Source: Chloroflexota bacterium
GTDB lineage: Bacteria; Chloroflexota; Dehalococcoidia; UBA2979
Assembly: GCA_016875635.1 (NCBI GenBank)
Contig: VGPD01000021.1
Coordinates: forward strand, 1-36,774
DNA: 36,774 nt
Direction: 5' to 3'
Positions 13,381 through 22,316 of the stretch are shown here, piece by piece (positions within the stretch are counted from its first letter, which is position 1; the number at the start of each line of letters is the position of its first letter). The notes beneath the pieces were generated by a model, which was given only the letters and a program-made list of their open reading frames with translations, was not told where the DNA came from and ran no database searches. The translations under genes were made by a program, and so were the position numbers.

Positions 13381-15380
13381 TGCTGTTCCCCGAAATCCCC
13401 GAGGCGGCCGTCTGGGCCATCTACTTCGCGCCAGTCGCGTCATTCGTCACGATTGTGGCGTTCCTGCGCACGCGTCCGCTGCTCGCCGGACGCGTCACGA
13501 TCGCCGCCGTCTTCGTCGCGTGGCTCCTGGCGCTCTGGGCGCTCGACACCGTCTCGGGCCACGATGGCGAAGCGGTCGGTTTCGCGCCGCACCACTGGTT
13601 CACGCTGTTCGAGTTCGAAGTGGACCTGGGGATCCGGCTTGACGGCCTGAGCGCGATGATGCTGTTCGTCGTGACCTCGATTTCGCTGCTCGTGCAGATC
13701 TACTCGACCGGGTATATGGCGGGAGACGGCGGCTACGCGCGTTTCTTCGCCTTCATGTCGTTGTTCACGGCGGCCATGCTCGGCCTGGTGATGTCCTCCA
13801 GCCTGCTCCAGTTGTTTGTCCACTGGGAGCTCGTCGGCCTGACCTCGTACCTGCTGATCGGCTTCTGGTTCCATAAGCCGAGCGCGGCCGCGGCAGCGAA
13901 GAAGGCGTTCATCGTCACCCGCTTCGGCGACTTCGGTTTCATGCTGGCCGTGGTGCTGATCTGGTCGAAGACGCAGACCTTCGACATCTTCGAGATCAAC
14001 GAGGCCGTCCACGCGCTGCCGAGGGCGGTGGTCGCCGGGTTCGTACTGGGGCTGCTTTCCGGCGCCGCCGGCAAGTCTGCGCAGTTCCCGCTCCACTTCT
14101 GGCTGCCCGACGCGATGGAAGGCCCGACCCCCGTCTCCTCGATTGTGCACTCCGCGACGATGGTGGCGGCGGGCGTCTACCTGCTCGCGCGGTTCTTCCC
14201 GGCCGTGGATGCGGCGCCGGGTGGTATCCAGATGTTGATCGCCTACACCGGCGGCTTCACCGCGATCTTCGCGGCGTCGATGGGGATCGTGGCGACGGAC
14301 ATCAAGCGGGTGCTGGCGTATTCGACCATCTCGCAGCTGGGCTACATGGTGATGGCGCTCGGCCTGGGCGGGTACCCGGCCGCGATGTTCCACCTGTTTA
14401 CGCACGCGTTCTTCAAGTCGCTGCTGTTCCAGGGCGCAGGTTCGGTGAGTCACGCGACTAACACCTTCGAGATGCCGCTGATGGGTGGGCTCCGGAAACA
14501 CATGCCGATCACCTTCGCGACGTTCGTGATCGGGGCGCTGTCGCTCTCCGGTGTGTTCCCGCTGGCGGGGTTCTGGTCGAAGGACGAGATCCTGCTGGAC
14601 GCGTGGAAGCACGACAAGTTCCTCTTTGCGGTTGCGACGGTGGTCGCCTTCATGACGGCGCTGTATATGTTCCGCGCCATCTTCATGACCTTCTTCGGCG
14701 AATACCGGGGCGGCGCGCCGGCCGAGGACCACGGGCCCACGCATGACGCGCACGCTGCCCCGGCTTCGTCGCCGCACGACACCGACGGCCACGGCGGCCT
14801 GCACGAGTCACCACGCTCGATGACCTTCCCGCTGATGATGCTCTCGATCCCTGCCGTGCTCTTCGGCCTGATCGCGCCCACCGGCTTCTTCGGCAGATTG
14901 ATGGAGGGCGCGATCGATCCGTCGTTGCGCCACTTCGAGTTCCAGATCGAGCCGGTGGTGCTGGTCGCGTCGACCGTCGCGGCGCTCGGAGGCATCGCTG
15001 TGGCGGCGGCCATCTACTACGCGCGGATGCCCGCGTCGTCGGCCATCCGCAGCCGCCTCGGCCCGCTGCCGATGGTGGTCGAGCGGCTCTACTTCGTGAA
15101 TGAATTCGCTGAGACCGGCATGGTGCGCGGCGTCCTCCACGGCTTCGGCCGCGGGGCGGCGCTCGTTGACAAGTACCTCGTCGACGGCGCCGTGAACGGG
15201 GCGGCCTATGCCACCCGGATCGCGGGGGACATCCTGCGCCGGGCGCAGACCGGCCAGGTGCAGGCCAACACCTCGCTCATGATGGTCGGCGTCGTGGCCG
15301 CCGCCGGGACGCTCCTGGCGCTCTCCGGCGGGCTGATCGACCGTGTTTCGCCGGGCCTTGTTGAACGGCTGATGCCGTAA
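13380..15380 (+). CDS. nuoL: NADH-quinone oxidoreductase subunit L
   Basis: This is a 666-residue antiporter-like distal membrane subunit that pumps protons and carries the long C-terminal lateral helix. The conserved helix-5 Glu is in LFVHWELVGLTSYLLIGFW (about residue 150). The half-channel lysines lie in the KSAQFPLHFWLPDAMEGPTPVSSIVHSATMVAAGVYLL and ATDIKRVLAYSTISQLGYM regions. A His-rich loop (about residues 445-480: EDHGPTHDAHAAP, SSPHDTDGHGG) separates the core from the C-terminal helices. Such loops occur in this family. The start overlaps the small gene upstream and the stop overlaps nuoM (TAATG). Confidence 0.95.
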   Translation: MLFPEIPEAAVWAIYFAPVASFVTIVAFLRTRPLLAGRVTIAAVFVAWLLALWALDTVSGHDGEAVGFAPHHWFTLFEFEVDLGIRLDGLSAMMLFVVTSISLLVQIYSTGYMAGDGGYARFFAFMSLFTAAMLGLVMSSSLLQLFVHWELVGLTSYLLIGFWFHKPSAAAAAKKAFIVTRFGDFGFMLAVVLIWSKTQTFDIFEINEAVHALPRAVVAGFVLGLLSGAAGKSAQFPLHFWLPDAMEGPTPVSSIVHSATMVAAGVYLLARFFPAVDAAPGGIQMLIAYTGGFTAIFAASMGIVATDIKRVLAYSTISQLGYMVMALGLGGYPAAMFHLFTHAFFKSLLFQGAGSVSHATNTFEMPLMGGLRKHMPITFATFVIGALSLSGVFPLAGFWSKDEILLDAWKHDKFLFAVATVVAFMTALYMFRAIFMTFFGEYRGGAPAEDHGPTHDAHAAPASSPHDTDGHGGLHESPRSMTFPLMMLSIPAVLFGLIAPTGFFGRLMEGAIDPSLRHFEFQIEPVVLVASTVAALGGIAVAAAIYYARMPASSAIRSRLGPLPMVVERLYFVNEFAETGMVRGVLHGFGRGAALVDKYLVDGAVNGAAYATRIAGDILRRAQTGQVQANTSLMMVGVVAAAGTLLALSGGLIDRVSPGLVERLMP

Positions 15381-16846
15381 TGCTGACGCTCTTCCTGCTG
15401 CTCCCGGTCGCCGGCGCGCTCATCGCCATCGCGCTCCCCGCCGCTCGCGAGGGGGAGGCGAAGGTCATCGCGCTCGCGTTCACCGGGCTGAACTTCGCCC
15501 TGGCTGTCGTGATGTACGTGGTCTTCGACCGCGGCGTCGAGGGCTACCAGTTCGTCGAACGGTTCGAATGGATCCATGGTGCCGGGTTCACGGTTCAATA
15601 CGTCGTCGGCGTGGACGGACTGTCCGCTCCGCTGATCGTGCTGCTCGGGCTGCTCTCGATGGTCTCGGTGCTGGTGTCATGGAAGATCGACGTCAAACCG
15701 AAGCATTACTTCGCGTGGCTCCTAATCCTCGAGTCTGCGGTCGCCGGCGTCTTCCTGTCGCTCGACCTGATCCAGTTCTTCCTCTTCTGGGAACTGGAAC
15801 TGCTCCCGATGTTCTTCCTGATCAGTCAGTGGGGCTCCGGGCGTCGCGTCTACAGTGCCATGAAGTTCCTGATCTACACCCTGGCCGGTTCCGCGCTGAT
15901 GCTCGTGGGCTTCCTCGTCATCGGCTTCGGCGCCAAGACCTTCGACATCGAAGCGCTGACGAAGACGCCGCCGCAGGAGACGATCGTGCCGCTGGCGATC
16001 GTGTTCTGGGCGATCATGCTGGCCTTCCTGGTGAAGTTGCCGGTCTTCCCGCTCCACACCTGGCTGCCGGACGCGCACACCGACGCCCCCACGGCAGTCT
16101 CGGTGATGCTGGCCGGCGTCCTGCTGAAGATGGGTGGCTACGGGATCCTGCGCATCGTTCTGCCGCTCATGCCGAACGAAGCGCACGATTTCTCGAAGGT
16201 GCTCGCGACGATCGCCGGATTCTCGGTGGTCTGGGGTGCGGTGATCACGCTGCGTCAGACCGACTTGAAGCGGCTGGTGGCGTACTCCTCGGTGTCCCAC
16301 ATGGGATATGTTCTGCTGGGGGTCTCCGCGCTCGGGCCGGTCGGCCTGTCCGGCGCGGCGCTGCAGATGTTCACGCACGGCTGCATCACCGGGCTGCTCT
16401 TCGTGATGGTCGGGATGATCTACGACCGCACGCACACGCGTGAGATCGCGAAATTACGCGGCCTGATGCACCACATGCCGCTCATCGGCACCGTCTTCAT
16501 CGTGGCGGGGCTCGCCTCGCTGGGGCTCCCTGCGATGTCGGGCTTCGTCGCGGAGCTCACGGTTTTCCTCGGCTCCATCGAGGCTCATCCGGCCGCGACG
16601 ATGGCCGCCGTCTTCGGCGTCGTGCTCTCCGCGGGCTACATCCTCTGGACGGTCGAGCGCATCCTGCACGGTCCGAAGACGCATGACTTCCACGACCTCA
16701 CGGACGCGAAGCAGTGGTGGGAGATCACCGCGATGGCAGTCCTCGTCGTCGCCATCATCGGCACGGGCATCTGGCCCGCCGTGCTCACGGACACGGTCCG
16801 CCTCGGCATCGAGCCGATCGCAAAGATTGTCGAGGCTGCCTCGTGA
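15380..16846 (+). CDS. nuoM: NADH-quinone oxidoreductase subunit M
   Basis: This is a 488-residue Mrp-antiporter-like proton-pumping subunit. The essential Glu of helix 5 is in QFFLFWELELLPMFFLIS (about residue 138 or 140). FLVKLPVFPLHTWLPDAHTDAPTAVSVMLAGVLLKMGGYG carries the conserved central lysine and broken helix. TDLKRLVAYSSVSHMGYV follows. Length and motif order are standard. It overlaps nuoL at its start and nuoN at its end (GTGA), so expression is tightly coupled. Confidence 0.95.
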   Translation: MLTLFLLLPVAGALIAIALPAAREGEAKVIALAFTGLNFALAVVMYVVFDRGVEGYQFVERFEWIHGAGFTVQYVVGVDGLSAPLIVLLGLLSMVSVLVSWKIDVKPKHYFAWLLILESAVAGVFLSLDLIQFFLFWELELLPMFFLISQWGSGRRVYSAMKFLIYTLAGSALMLVGFLVIGFGAKTFDIEALTKTPPQETIVPLAIVFWAIMLAFLVKLPVFPLHTWLPDAHTDAPTAVSVMLAGVLLKMGGYGILRIVLPLMPNEAHDFSKVLATIAGFSVVWGAVITLRQTDLKRLVAYSSVSHMGYVLLGVSALGPVGLSGAALQMFTHGCITGLLFVMVGMIYDRTHTREIAKLRGLMHHMPLIGTVFIVAGLASLGLPAMSGFVAELTVFLGSIEAHPAATMAAVFGVVLSAGYILWTVERILHGPKTHDFHDLTDAKQWWEITAMAVLVVAIIGTGIWPAVLTDTVRLGIEPIAKIVEAAS

Positions 16847-18306
16847 CCTTCTTCGACCAGGTGCATGCGGTAGGCCCGGCCCTCGCCCTGTACGCGGGGG
16901 CGGGCGCCGTGCTGTCCGCGGACCTGCTCCAGGGGCGCCGGGCTTCGATCTGGGGGTTGGCCGTTGTCGCGGGGGTGGTTTCCCTCGGTTGGACACTGGC
17001 GCAGCTCATCGTTGGGGTTGAGGCGGGCGCGCTGGGCGGTGCGGTGCGCGTCGACGCGTTCTCAATCTACCTTGCGGCGATCATCGGTGGCGTGGTGCTC
17101 GCGGTGACGCTGGCGGCTCGCGAATGGGCTTCGACGCTCGAACAGGCAGCCGAGTTCTACGCCCTGCTGCTCGTCTCTGCCGGGTCGATGGTCCTGCTGG
17201 CGCAGGCGGAGGACCTGATCACGCTGTTTGTCGCCCTCGAGACGACCTCGATCGCCCAGTTCATCCTCGTCGGTATCACGCGGAACGACCGCTCGTCCGA
17301 GGCTGGCCTGAAGTACCTCCTGACGGGTGCAGTGGCGGCGGCCATCCTCCTGTACGGCTTCGCCTTCCTGTTCGGCATGGCGGGCACGACCTCGCTGGAG
17401 GGCATCGCGGTCTGGGTCGCGAGCGCGCCCGAGGCGCAGCGGCTCCCGCTGATGCTCGCGTTCGTCTTCGTCGCGGTCGGGATCGGCTTCAAGATGGCGC
17501 TTGTGCCGTCGCACGCCTGGGCGCCCGACGTGTACGAAGGATCGCCCGCGCTCGTCGCGACCTTCCTGTCGGTCGCCTCGAAGGCTGCGGGCTTCGCGGT
17601 CGCAATGAGGCTCTTCTACACCGCGCTCGGTGGCGGTGACACGTTCATCTCACAGGACTGGGGCAAGATGTTCGCGGTGCTCGCGGCGCTCTCGATGATC
17701 GTCGGGAACACCGGGGCGCTGCTTCAGACGAACGCCAAGCGGCTGCTCGGGTACTCCTCGATCGCACAGGCGGGCAACATCGCCGTCGGCCTCGCGGCGG
17801 TTGCCGCGGGCAGCACGGCGGGCCCGAGCGGCGTGCTCTTCTTCCTCGGCGCCTACGCGGTGACGAACGTCGGTGCGTTTGTGGTCGTGAGTCTCGTCGC
17901 GGACCGCCTCGGCTCTGAGCAGATCGCGGATTACGCCGGGCTGGTGAAGCGGTCGCCGGCGGCGGCGATCGTGCTCTCGCTCTGTCTGGTCTCGCTGACC
18001 GGCATTCCGCCGACGGCCGGGTTCGTGGCGAAGGTCTACGTCTTCAACGCAGCCGTGCAGAGCGGCGAGCGATGGCTGCTCGCCCTCGTCGCCTTCGCCG
18101 TGCTGAACACCGCGATCTCCGCCTTCTACTACCTGCGCTGGGTGCGCACGATGATCCTCGACGAGCCGCGCGACGCGACACCGTTCCGCGCTTCGGGTGG
18201 AGTGCAGTTCGTGCTGGCCGTCTCCGCGGTCGGTGTTCTGCTCTTCGGCCTCGACCCGTCGCCGCTCATCCAAGCCGCGCAGGACGCTGCCGCCGCGCTG
18301 CTGTAG
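16843..18306 (+). CDS. nuoN: NADH-quinone oxidoreductase subunit N
   Basis: This is a 487-residue third antiporter-like membrane subunit. The conserved helix-5 Glu is in DLITLFVALETTSIAQFILVG (about residue 133), the second half-channel in GIGFKMALVPSHAWAPDVYEGSPALVATFLSVASK, and TNAKRLLGYSSIAQAGN follows. I chose the GTG at 16843 because it overlaps the nuoM stop and begins the first membrane helix. A frame open further upstream overlaps nuoM and is not credible. It is the last nuo gene; ybeY follows 9 bp later without a visible terminator. Confidence 0.95.
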   Translation: MTFFDQVHAVGPALALYAGAGAVLSADLLQGRRASIWGLAVVAGVVSLGWTLAQLIVGVEAGALGGAVRVDAFSIYLAAIIGGVVLAVTLAAREWASTLEQAAEFYALLLVSAGSMVLLAQAEDLITLFVALETTSIAQFILVGITRNDRSSEAGLKYLLTGAVAAAILLYGFAFLFGMAGTTSLEGIAVWVASAPEAQRLPLMLAFVFVAVGIGFKMALVPSHAWAPDVYEGSPALVATFLSVASKAAGFAVAMRLFYTALGGGDTFISQDWGKMFAVLAALSMIVGNTGALLQTNAKRLLGYSSIAQAGNIAVGLAAVAAGSTAGPSGVLFFLGAYAVTNVGAFVVVSLVADRLGSEQIADYAGLVKRSPAAAIVLSLCLVSLTGIPPTAGFVAKVYVFNAAVQSGERWLLALVAFAVLNTAISAFYYLRWVRTMILDEPRDATPFRASGGVQFVLAVSAVGVLLFGLDPSPLIQAAQDAAAALL

Positions 18307-18315
18307 GCGCGAGGC

Positions 18316-18828
18316 ATGCCCGCAGCCCGTTACCCCCTCGACATCCGGGTCGCCTCGGCCCAGCGTGGCCAGGTCGATCTGGTCGCGCTGCGCCGCCTCG
18401 TCCGCGAGGTGTTGCGCGACGAGGATCAGCCAGTAGGCACAGCCCTCGCGCTGCGCATCGCCGGCGACGAGTTCCTCCACACCCTGAACCTCGAACACCG
18501 AGGCGTGGACGCGCCCACGGACGTCCTCTCCTTCCCTTACGACGAGGGCGAGGCCGTCCCCGTCCCGGAAGGGTTCGAGGACAAGGAGGGACGCTACCTC
18601 GGCGATATCGCCATCTCGCTGGAGACGGCCGGGCGGCAAGCGAAGGCGGCGCGGATCACCCTCGACGAGGAGGTGCGGCACATCGTCCTGCACGGGGTCC
18701 TGCACCTGCTTGGCTATGACCACGAGACGGCGGCGGAGGCGCGGGACATGGAAGAGCGCGAGGAGCGGCGTCTGGGCACTCACATCCACGGCGGTCCGAA
18801 GCGCCGAGGGCCTGCGCACACGGACTAA
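18316..18828 (+). CDS. ybeY: Endoribonuclease YbeY (rRNA maturation factor)
   Basis: This is a 170-residue zinc-dependent endoribonuclease involved in 16S rRNA 3' maturation and ribosome quality control. The metal motif HGVLHLLGYDH is complete (His126, His130, His136), preceded by the conserved DVLSFPYDE and GDIAIS segments. The C-terminal 25 residues (ERRLGTHIHGGPKRRGPAHTD) are basic and less conserved. It starts at ATG 18316, nine bases after nuoN, with a GGCGCGAGG upstream, and probably shares the nuo transcript to some degree. A terminator-like hairpin follows at 18842. Confidence 0.93.
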   Translation: MPAARYPLDIRVASAQRGQVDLVALRRLVREVLRDEDQPVGTALALRIAGDEFLHTLNLEHRGVDAPTDVLSFPYDEGEAVPVPEGFEDKEGRYLGDIAISLETAGRQAKAARITLDEEVRHIVLHGVLHLLGYDHETAAEARDMEEREERRLGTHIHGGPKRRGPAHTD

Positions 18829-18841
18829 CGCTGTCTTGCCT

Positions 18842-18856
18842 GCCCCCTCCGGGGGC
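18842..18856 (+). terminator. Short GC hairpin between ybeY and dnaX
   Basis: GCCCCC-TCC-GGGGGC is a perfect 6-bp inverted repeat 13 bp after ybeY. It lacks a U-tract, so termination would be weak or factor-assisted. It lies just upstream of a dnaX -10 candidate. Confidence 0.4.
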
Positions 18857-18862
18857 CGCTGA

Positions 18863-18868
18863 TACACT
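18863..18868 (+). promoter_or_regulatory. -10 candidate (TACACT) for dnaX
   Basis: TACACT sits 5 nt before a GTG (18874) and about 45 nt before the SD-preceded GTG (18913). It would give either a leaderless mRNA or a short leader. Confidence 0.35.
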
Positions 18869-18912
18869 TCCCGGTGAGCGTGCGGAACTCCCCTTCGTGG
18901 CGCGGGAGCCGA

Positions 18913-20619
18913 GTGGCCCAGGAAGTCTTTTATCGGAAGTGGCGGCCGCGTCGATTCGCCGATGTCGCCGGCCAGGATCCCGTCACGACCACCATGCGTA
19001 ATGCGGTGGCCGCCGGGACGCCTGCGCATGCCTACCTCTTCTGCGGCCCGCGCGGCACCGGCAAGACCACGACCGCCCGGATCCTGGCGAAGGCCGTCAA
19101 CTGCGGCGACCCGCAGGCGGGCGAGCCCTGCGAGCAGTGCCCCTCCTGCATCTCCTATAACGAGGGTCGCGCCATCGACCTCATCGAGCTCGACGCGGCC
19201 TCGAATCGTGGTATCGACGAGATACGCGACCTCCGCGAGGGGACGGGTTACGCCCCTGCCGCCGGCCGATACAAGGTCTACCTGATCGACGAGGTCCACA
19301 TGCTGACGGACGCGGCGTTCAACGCGCTGCTCAAGACGCTGGAGGAACCGCCGCCGCACGTCATCTTCGTCCTCGCGACGACCGAGGCGCATCGCATCCC
19401 CGCCACCATCCTTTCCCGCTGTCAGCGCTTCGACATGCGCCGCATCCCCGTGTCGGCGATGGTGCAGCGGCTGGAGACGATCGGTTCGGGCGAGGGGCTG
19501 ACCGTCGCGCCCGGGGGATACGAGCTGATCGCCCGGCAGGCGACCGGGTCGCTCCGCGACGCGGTGAACCTGCTGGACCAGTTGGTGGCCTTCCATGGCA
19601 CGACGCTGACACTGGACGACGTGCGGGCCGGCCTCGGACTGGTCGTGGATGACCGGGCCGCCGGACTGGCGCGGGCCGCCGTCACGCGCGACCTCGCCGG
19701 CGGGCTGAACCTGCTTGCCGGAGCGCGCGACGACGGCGTCGAGGTACGCGCGTTCCTGCGCGAGACCGTGGCAGTCCTCCGCAGTCTGCTGATGTTCAAG
19801 GCGGGCGCTGGCGACCGTCTCGGCCTCGCGGACGCGCAGGCGGACGAGATCGATGCGATCGCCGTGGACGCCTCGGTCGCCGACATCGTCGCCGCGTTGG
19901 AGGCGCTCTCCGGCGTCGACTTCGCGGGCGACTCGTACGACTCCCTGCCCGCGGAGATCGCGTTCGCCGCACTCTGCACGGGCATCTCGTCGGCGTCTGC
20001 TGCCCCTCCGCCGGCGCCGAGTGCGCCCGCACGCGCGGCCACACCTCCGCCTCCCCGCGCCACCGCCACGCCTGCTCCGGCCTCCGAGGGTGCGCCGTCC
20101 CGCCCCGCCCCCCGCGCAATGGCTGCCCGACCGGCCTCGAAGGTATCAGCCGCTCCAGCCCGTCCTGCGCCCGCGCAGCCTGCGGCCTCGGCTCCCGTTG
20201 CCGCTCCTGCTCCATCGCCACCGACGCGCGAGTTTGCCCCGACCGGCGGAGGGGACGCCACGCCGGACCTCGCGCTGCTCAGGGAGCGCTGGGACGCGGT
20301 GCAGGCGACCATGCGCGGCTACTCGAGGCCCGTGGGGGCACTTTTCGCCATCGCCTACCCGAAGGCGGCGGACGGCGAGCGGGTTGAGGTGGGCCTGCCG
20401 TTCCAGCAGCAGGTGGACAAGGCACGCGACCAGGACGGCGGCAAGGTGCTGCAGACATTGACGACGGCGGTGGCTGGGGCCCTCGGCCGCCCCGTCCAGG
20501 TGAACGTCGTGCTCTGGTCCGAACTGGGAAACACGGGGCATGTCCCGTCCGCGCGCCCGACGCGGAGTCACCTCGTAGAGGAGGCGCTGAAGCAGGGCGC
20601 CGAGCCCATCGGTGAATGA
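18913..20619 (+). CDS. dnaX: DNA polymerase III subunit gamma/tau
   Basis: This is a 568-residue AAA+ clamp-loader ATPase. EVFYRKWRPRRFADVAGQ begins the domain. Walker A GPRGTGKT is at about residues 45-52. The zinc module has Cys64, Cys73, Cys76 and Cys79. Walker B is YLIDEVH, followed by ALLKTLEEPPPHVIFVLATTE and the SRC sensor/arginine finger (TILSRCQRFDMRRI). A Pro/Ala-rich linker (about 370-450) joins a C-terminal tau-like domain. I chose the GTG at 18913 because it is preceded by GGGAG and aligns with the family N-terminus. A GTG at 18874 directly under a TACACT box would add 13 residues. The stop overlaps the recR start by 8 bp. Confidence 0.93.
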   Translation: MAQEVFYRKWRPRRFADVAGQDPVTTTMRNAVAAGTPAHAYLFCGPRGTGKTTTARILAKAVNCGDPQAGEPCEQCPSCISYNEGRAIDLIELDAASNRGIDEIRDLREGTGYAPAAGRYKVYLIDEVHMLTDAAFNALLKTLEEPPPHVIFVLATTEAHRIPATILSRCQRFDMRRIPVSAMVQRLETIGSGEGLTVAPGGYELIARQATGSLRDAVNLLDQLVAFHGTTLTLDDVRAGLGLVVDDRAAGLARAAVTRDLAGGLNLLAGARDDGVEVRAFLRETVAVLRSLLMFKAGAGDRLGLADAQADEIDAIAVDASVADIVAALEALSGVDFAGDSYDSLPAEIAFAALCTGISSASAAPPPAPSAPARAATPPPPRATATPAPASEGAPSRPAPRAMAARPASKVSAAPARPAPAQPAASAPVAAPAPSPPTREFAPTGGGDATPDLALLRERWDAVQATMRGYSRPVGALFAIAYPKAADGERVEVGLPFQQQVDKARDQDGGKVLQTLTTAVAGALGRPVQVNVVLWSELGNTGHVPSARPTRSHLVEEALKQGAEPIGE

Positions 20620-21238
20620 CTTCCGCGATCCCTCGGGCAGCGGCGCGTCGCCCATCGCGCGACTGGTGGATGCATTCCACCGGTTGCCGGGGATCGGCCC
20701 GAAGAGCGCTCAGCGTCTCGCGTACCACGTCCTCCGCGCCCCTGAAGAGGAGGCCCGTGACCTCGCCGATGCTTTGATGGAGGTGAAGCGCTCCGTGGTG
20801 CTCTGCGCGCGATGTCAGAATGTCACGGCGGAGACCCCCTGCCGCATCTGCTCCGACACCGGGCGGGAGCGAACGATCATCTGCGTCGTGGAAGAGCCAC
20901 TCGATGTGGTCGCGATCGAGCGCACCGGAGGGTTCCATGGGCTCTACCACGTCCTCCACGGCGTCATCTCACCGGCGGATGGCGTGGGGCCGGAAGACCT
21001 GAAGATCGCCGAGTTGCTCGCCCGGATCCGCGATGTCGACCGCGACATCGCCGAGGTGATCGTCGCGACGAACCCGAACCTTGAAGGGGAAGCGACATCG
21101 ATGTACCTCGGGCGGTTGCTGCGCCCTCTCGGGATCCGGGTGACCCGGCTCGCGCGGGGCCTCCCGGCCGGGGCCGACCTCGAATACGCTGACGACGTCA
21201 CGCTCGGGCGGGCGCTCGAGTTCCGGCAGGAGGTCTAG
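20612..21238 (+). CDS. recR: Recombination mediator RecR
   Basis: This is a 208-residue protein that acts with RecF and RecO in gap repair, forming a ring-shaped clamp. It has the helix-hairpin-helix LPGIGPKSAQRLAYH, a four-cysteine zinc finger (Cys65, Cys68, Cys77, Cys80) and a Toprim domain starting at ICVVEEPLDVVAIERTGGFHGLYHVLHG. The GTG at 20612 overlaps the dnaX 3' end by 8 bp. The ybaB/ebfC gene that very often lies between dnaX and recR is absent here. Confidence 0.95.
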   Translation: MNDFRDPSGSGASPIARLVDAFHRLPGIGPKSAQRLAYHVLRAPEEEARDLADALMEVKRSVVLCARCQNVTAETPCRICSDTGRERTIICVVEEPLDVVAIERTGGFHGLYHVLHGVISPADGVGPEDLKIAELLARIRDVDRDIAEVIVATNPNLEGEATSMYLGRLLRPLGIRVTRLARGLPAGADLEYADDVTLGRALEFRQEV

Positions 21239-21239
21239 C

Positions 21240-21464
21240 GTGCGGGATCTGATCGCGGCGGCGGCCCGGCTCCCGCTCTGGGTGCGTTGGGGTGTAGTGT
21301 TCTTCGTGATCTTCATGACGGCGTCGGCATTCCGGGGAAACCTCGCGGAACGTCCGCTCTACACCACGGGCGTCTGCGTCCTCGTGAGCATCGCGTTCGG
21401 CGCGCTGGCACAGGTCGAGCAGAAACTCCCGGGCGGTCGCCAGAAGCGCACGAAGCGCGAGTAG
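21240..21464 (+). CDS. Small membrane protein between recR and recO
   Basis: This is a 74-residue unrecognised protein with two predicted transmembrane helices (about residues 13-31, WVRWGVVFFVIFMTASAF, and 41-59, TTGVCVLVSIAFGALAQV). A strongly basic C-terminus (GGRQKRTKRE) is likely cytoplasmic. The GTG start follows the recR stop by one base, and recO begins 15 bp after its stop. It is therefore probably cotranscribed. No enzymatic motif is visible. Coding is supported by position and by helix-like hydrophobic periods; homologues were not checked. Confidence 0.6.
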   Translation: MRDLIAAAARLPLWVRWGVVFFVIFMTASAFRGNLAERPLYTTGVCVLVSIAFGALAQVEQKLPGGRQKRTKRE

Positions 21465-21479
21465 CCGAGGCCCACGGCC

Positions 21480-22316
21480 ATGCCCGGGCGAGCCCCTCGC
21501 GTCACCAAGACGGAGGCGATCGTCATCCGTCAGCGCCGCCTGGGGGATGCCGACCGGATCGTGACCCTGATCACCCCGCTCCGCGGCAAGGTCGATGTCG
21601 TCGCGAAGGGCGTGCTGCGCTCGAAGAGCCGCCTCGCCGGGCACCTTGAGCCCCTCACTCACGTCGAGGTCGTGCTGGCGCACGGGCGCTCGCTCGACGT
21701 GGTGACCCAGGCCCAGGCCGTCGAATCGTTTCCGGCGCTGCGCGGAGACCTCGACCGCCTCTCGGCGGCCCTCTACCTTACCGAACTGGCGGATCGCTTC
21801 ACCGTCGAACACGCGGATGCCACTGGACTCTTCACGCTGCTCCACGCCGCCCTCGTGCGTCTCGACCGGGGTGACGGCCAGCAGGTCGTGACACGCACGT
21901 ACGAACTGGCGCTGCTGGATGCGACTGGCTTCCGGCCGGAGTGGACGCGTTGCCTCGGCTGCGGTGTCGAGGTGCCGGCGGGAGAGGCGCGCTGGTCGCC
22001 GCTGGAGGGTGGTGTGATCTGCGTCGAGTGCGTCGCGCGCTATCCCGGCGCGCTACCCATCGACGCCACTGCGCTCCGCGTGCTCCGCGCCTACCAGTCG
22101 CTGCCGTACGAGGAGGCCGGCCGGATCCGCCTCACGGATGACCTCGCCGCACGCCTCGAGCAGATCATGCACTCGCTGATGCGTGCTGTGGCCGAGCGCG
22201 AGTTGAAGAGCGCCGCATTTGTCAGCGCCGCGCGTCACGCCCGCGTGGCCGAGGAGACGGCGACGGCCGGCCTCGATGAGATCGGGAACGGCGCATACGC
22301 CGAGGACGCGGACTAG
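21480..22316 (+). CDS. recO: DNA repair protein RecO
   Basis: This is a 278-residue recombination mediator that anneals ssDNA and loads RecA with RecR. The N-terminal OB-fold begins TKTEAIVIRQRRLGDADRIVTLITPLRGKVDVVAKG. The C-terminal helical domain carries a zinc site (CLGCGVEVPAGEARWSPLEGGVICVEC). It starts at ATG 21480. Its last 95 bp overlap the 3' end of the convergent ppa gene on the other strand. It completes a dnaX-recR-recO repair and replication group. Confidence 0.92.
   Translation: MPGRAPRVTKTEAIVIRQRRLGDADRIVTLITPLRGKVDVVAKGVLRSKSRLAGHLEPLTHVEVVLAHGRSLDVVTQAQAVESFPALRGDLDRLSAALYLTELADRFTVEHADATGLFTLLHAALVRLDRGDGQQVVTRTYELALLDATGFRPEWTRCLGCGVEVPAGEARWSPLEGGVICVECVARYPGALPIDATALRVLRAYQSLPYEEAGRIRLTDDLAARLEQIMHSLMRAVAERELKSAAFVSAARHARVAEETATAGLDEIGNGAYAEDAD

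Noticed and set aside
18829-18912. Possible SRP RNA (ffs) upstream of dnaX, a frequent location
   Set aside because: The conserved SRP domain IV sequence (GGAAGGAAGCAG type) is absent and the gap is too short.
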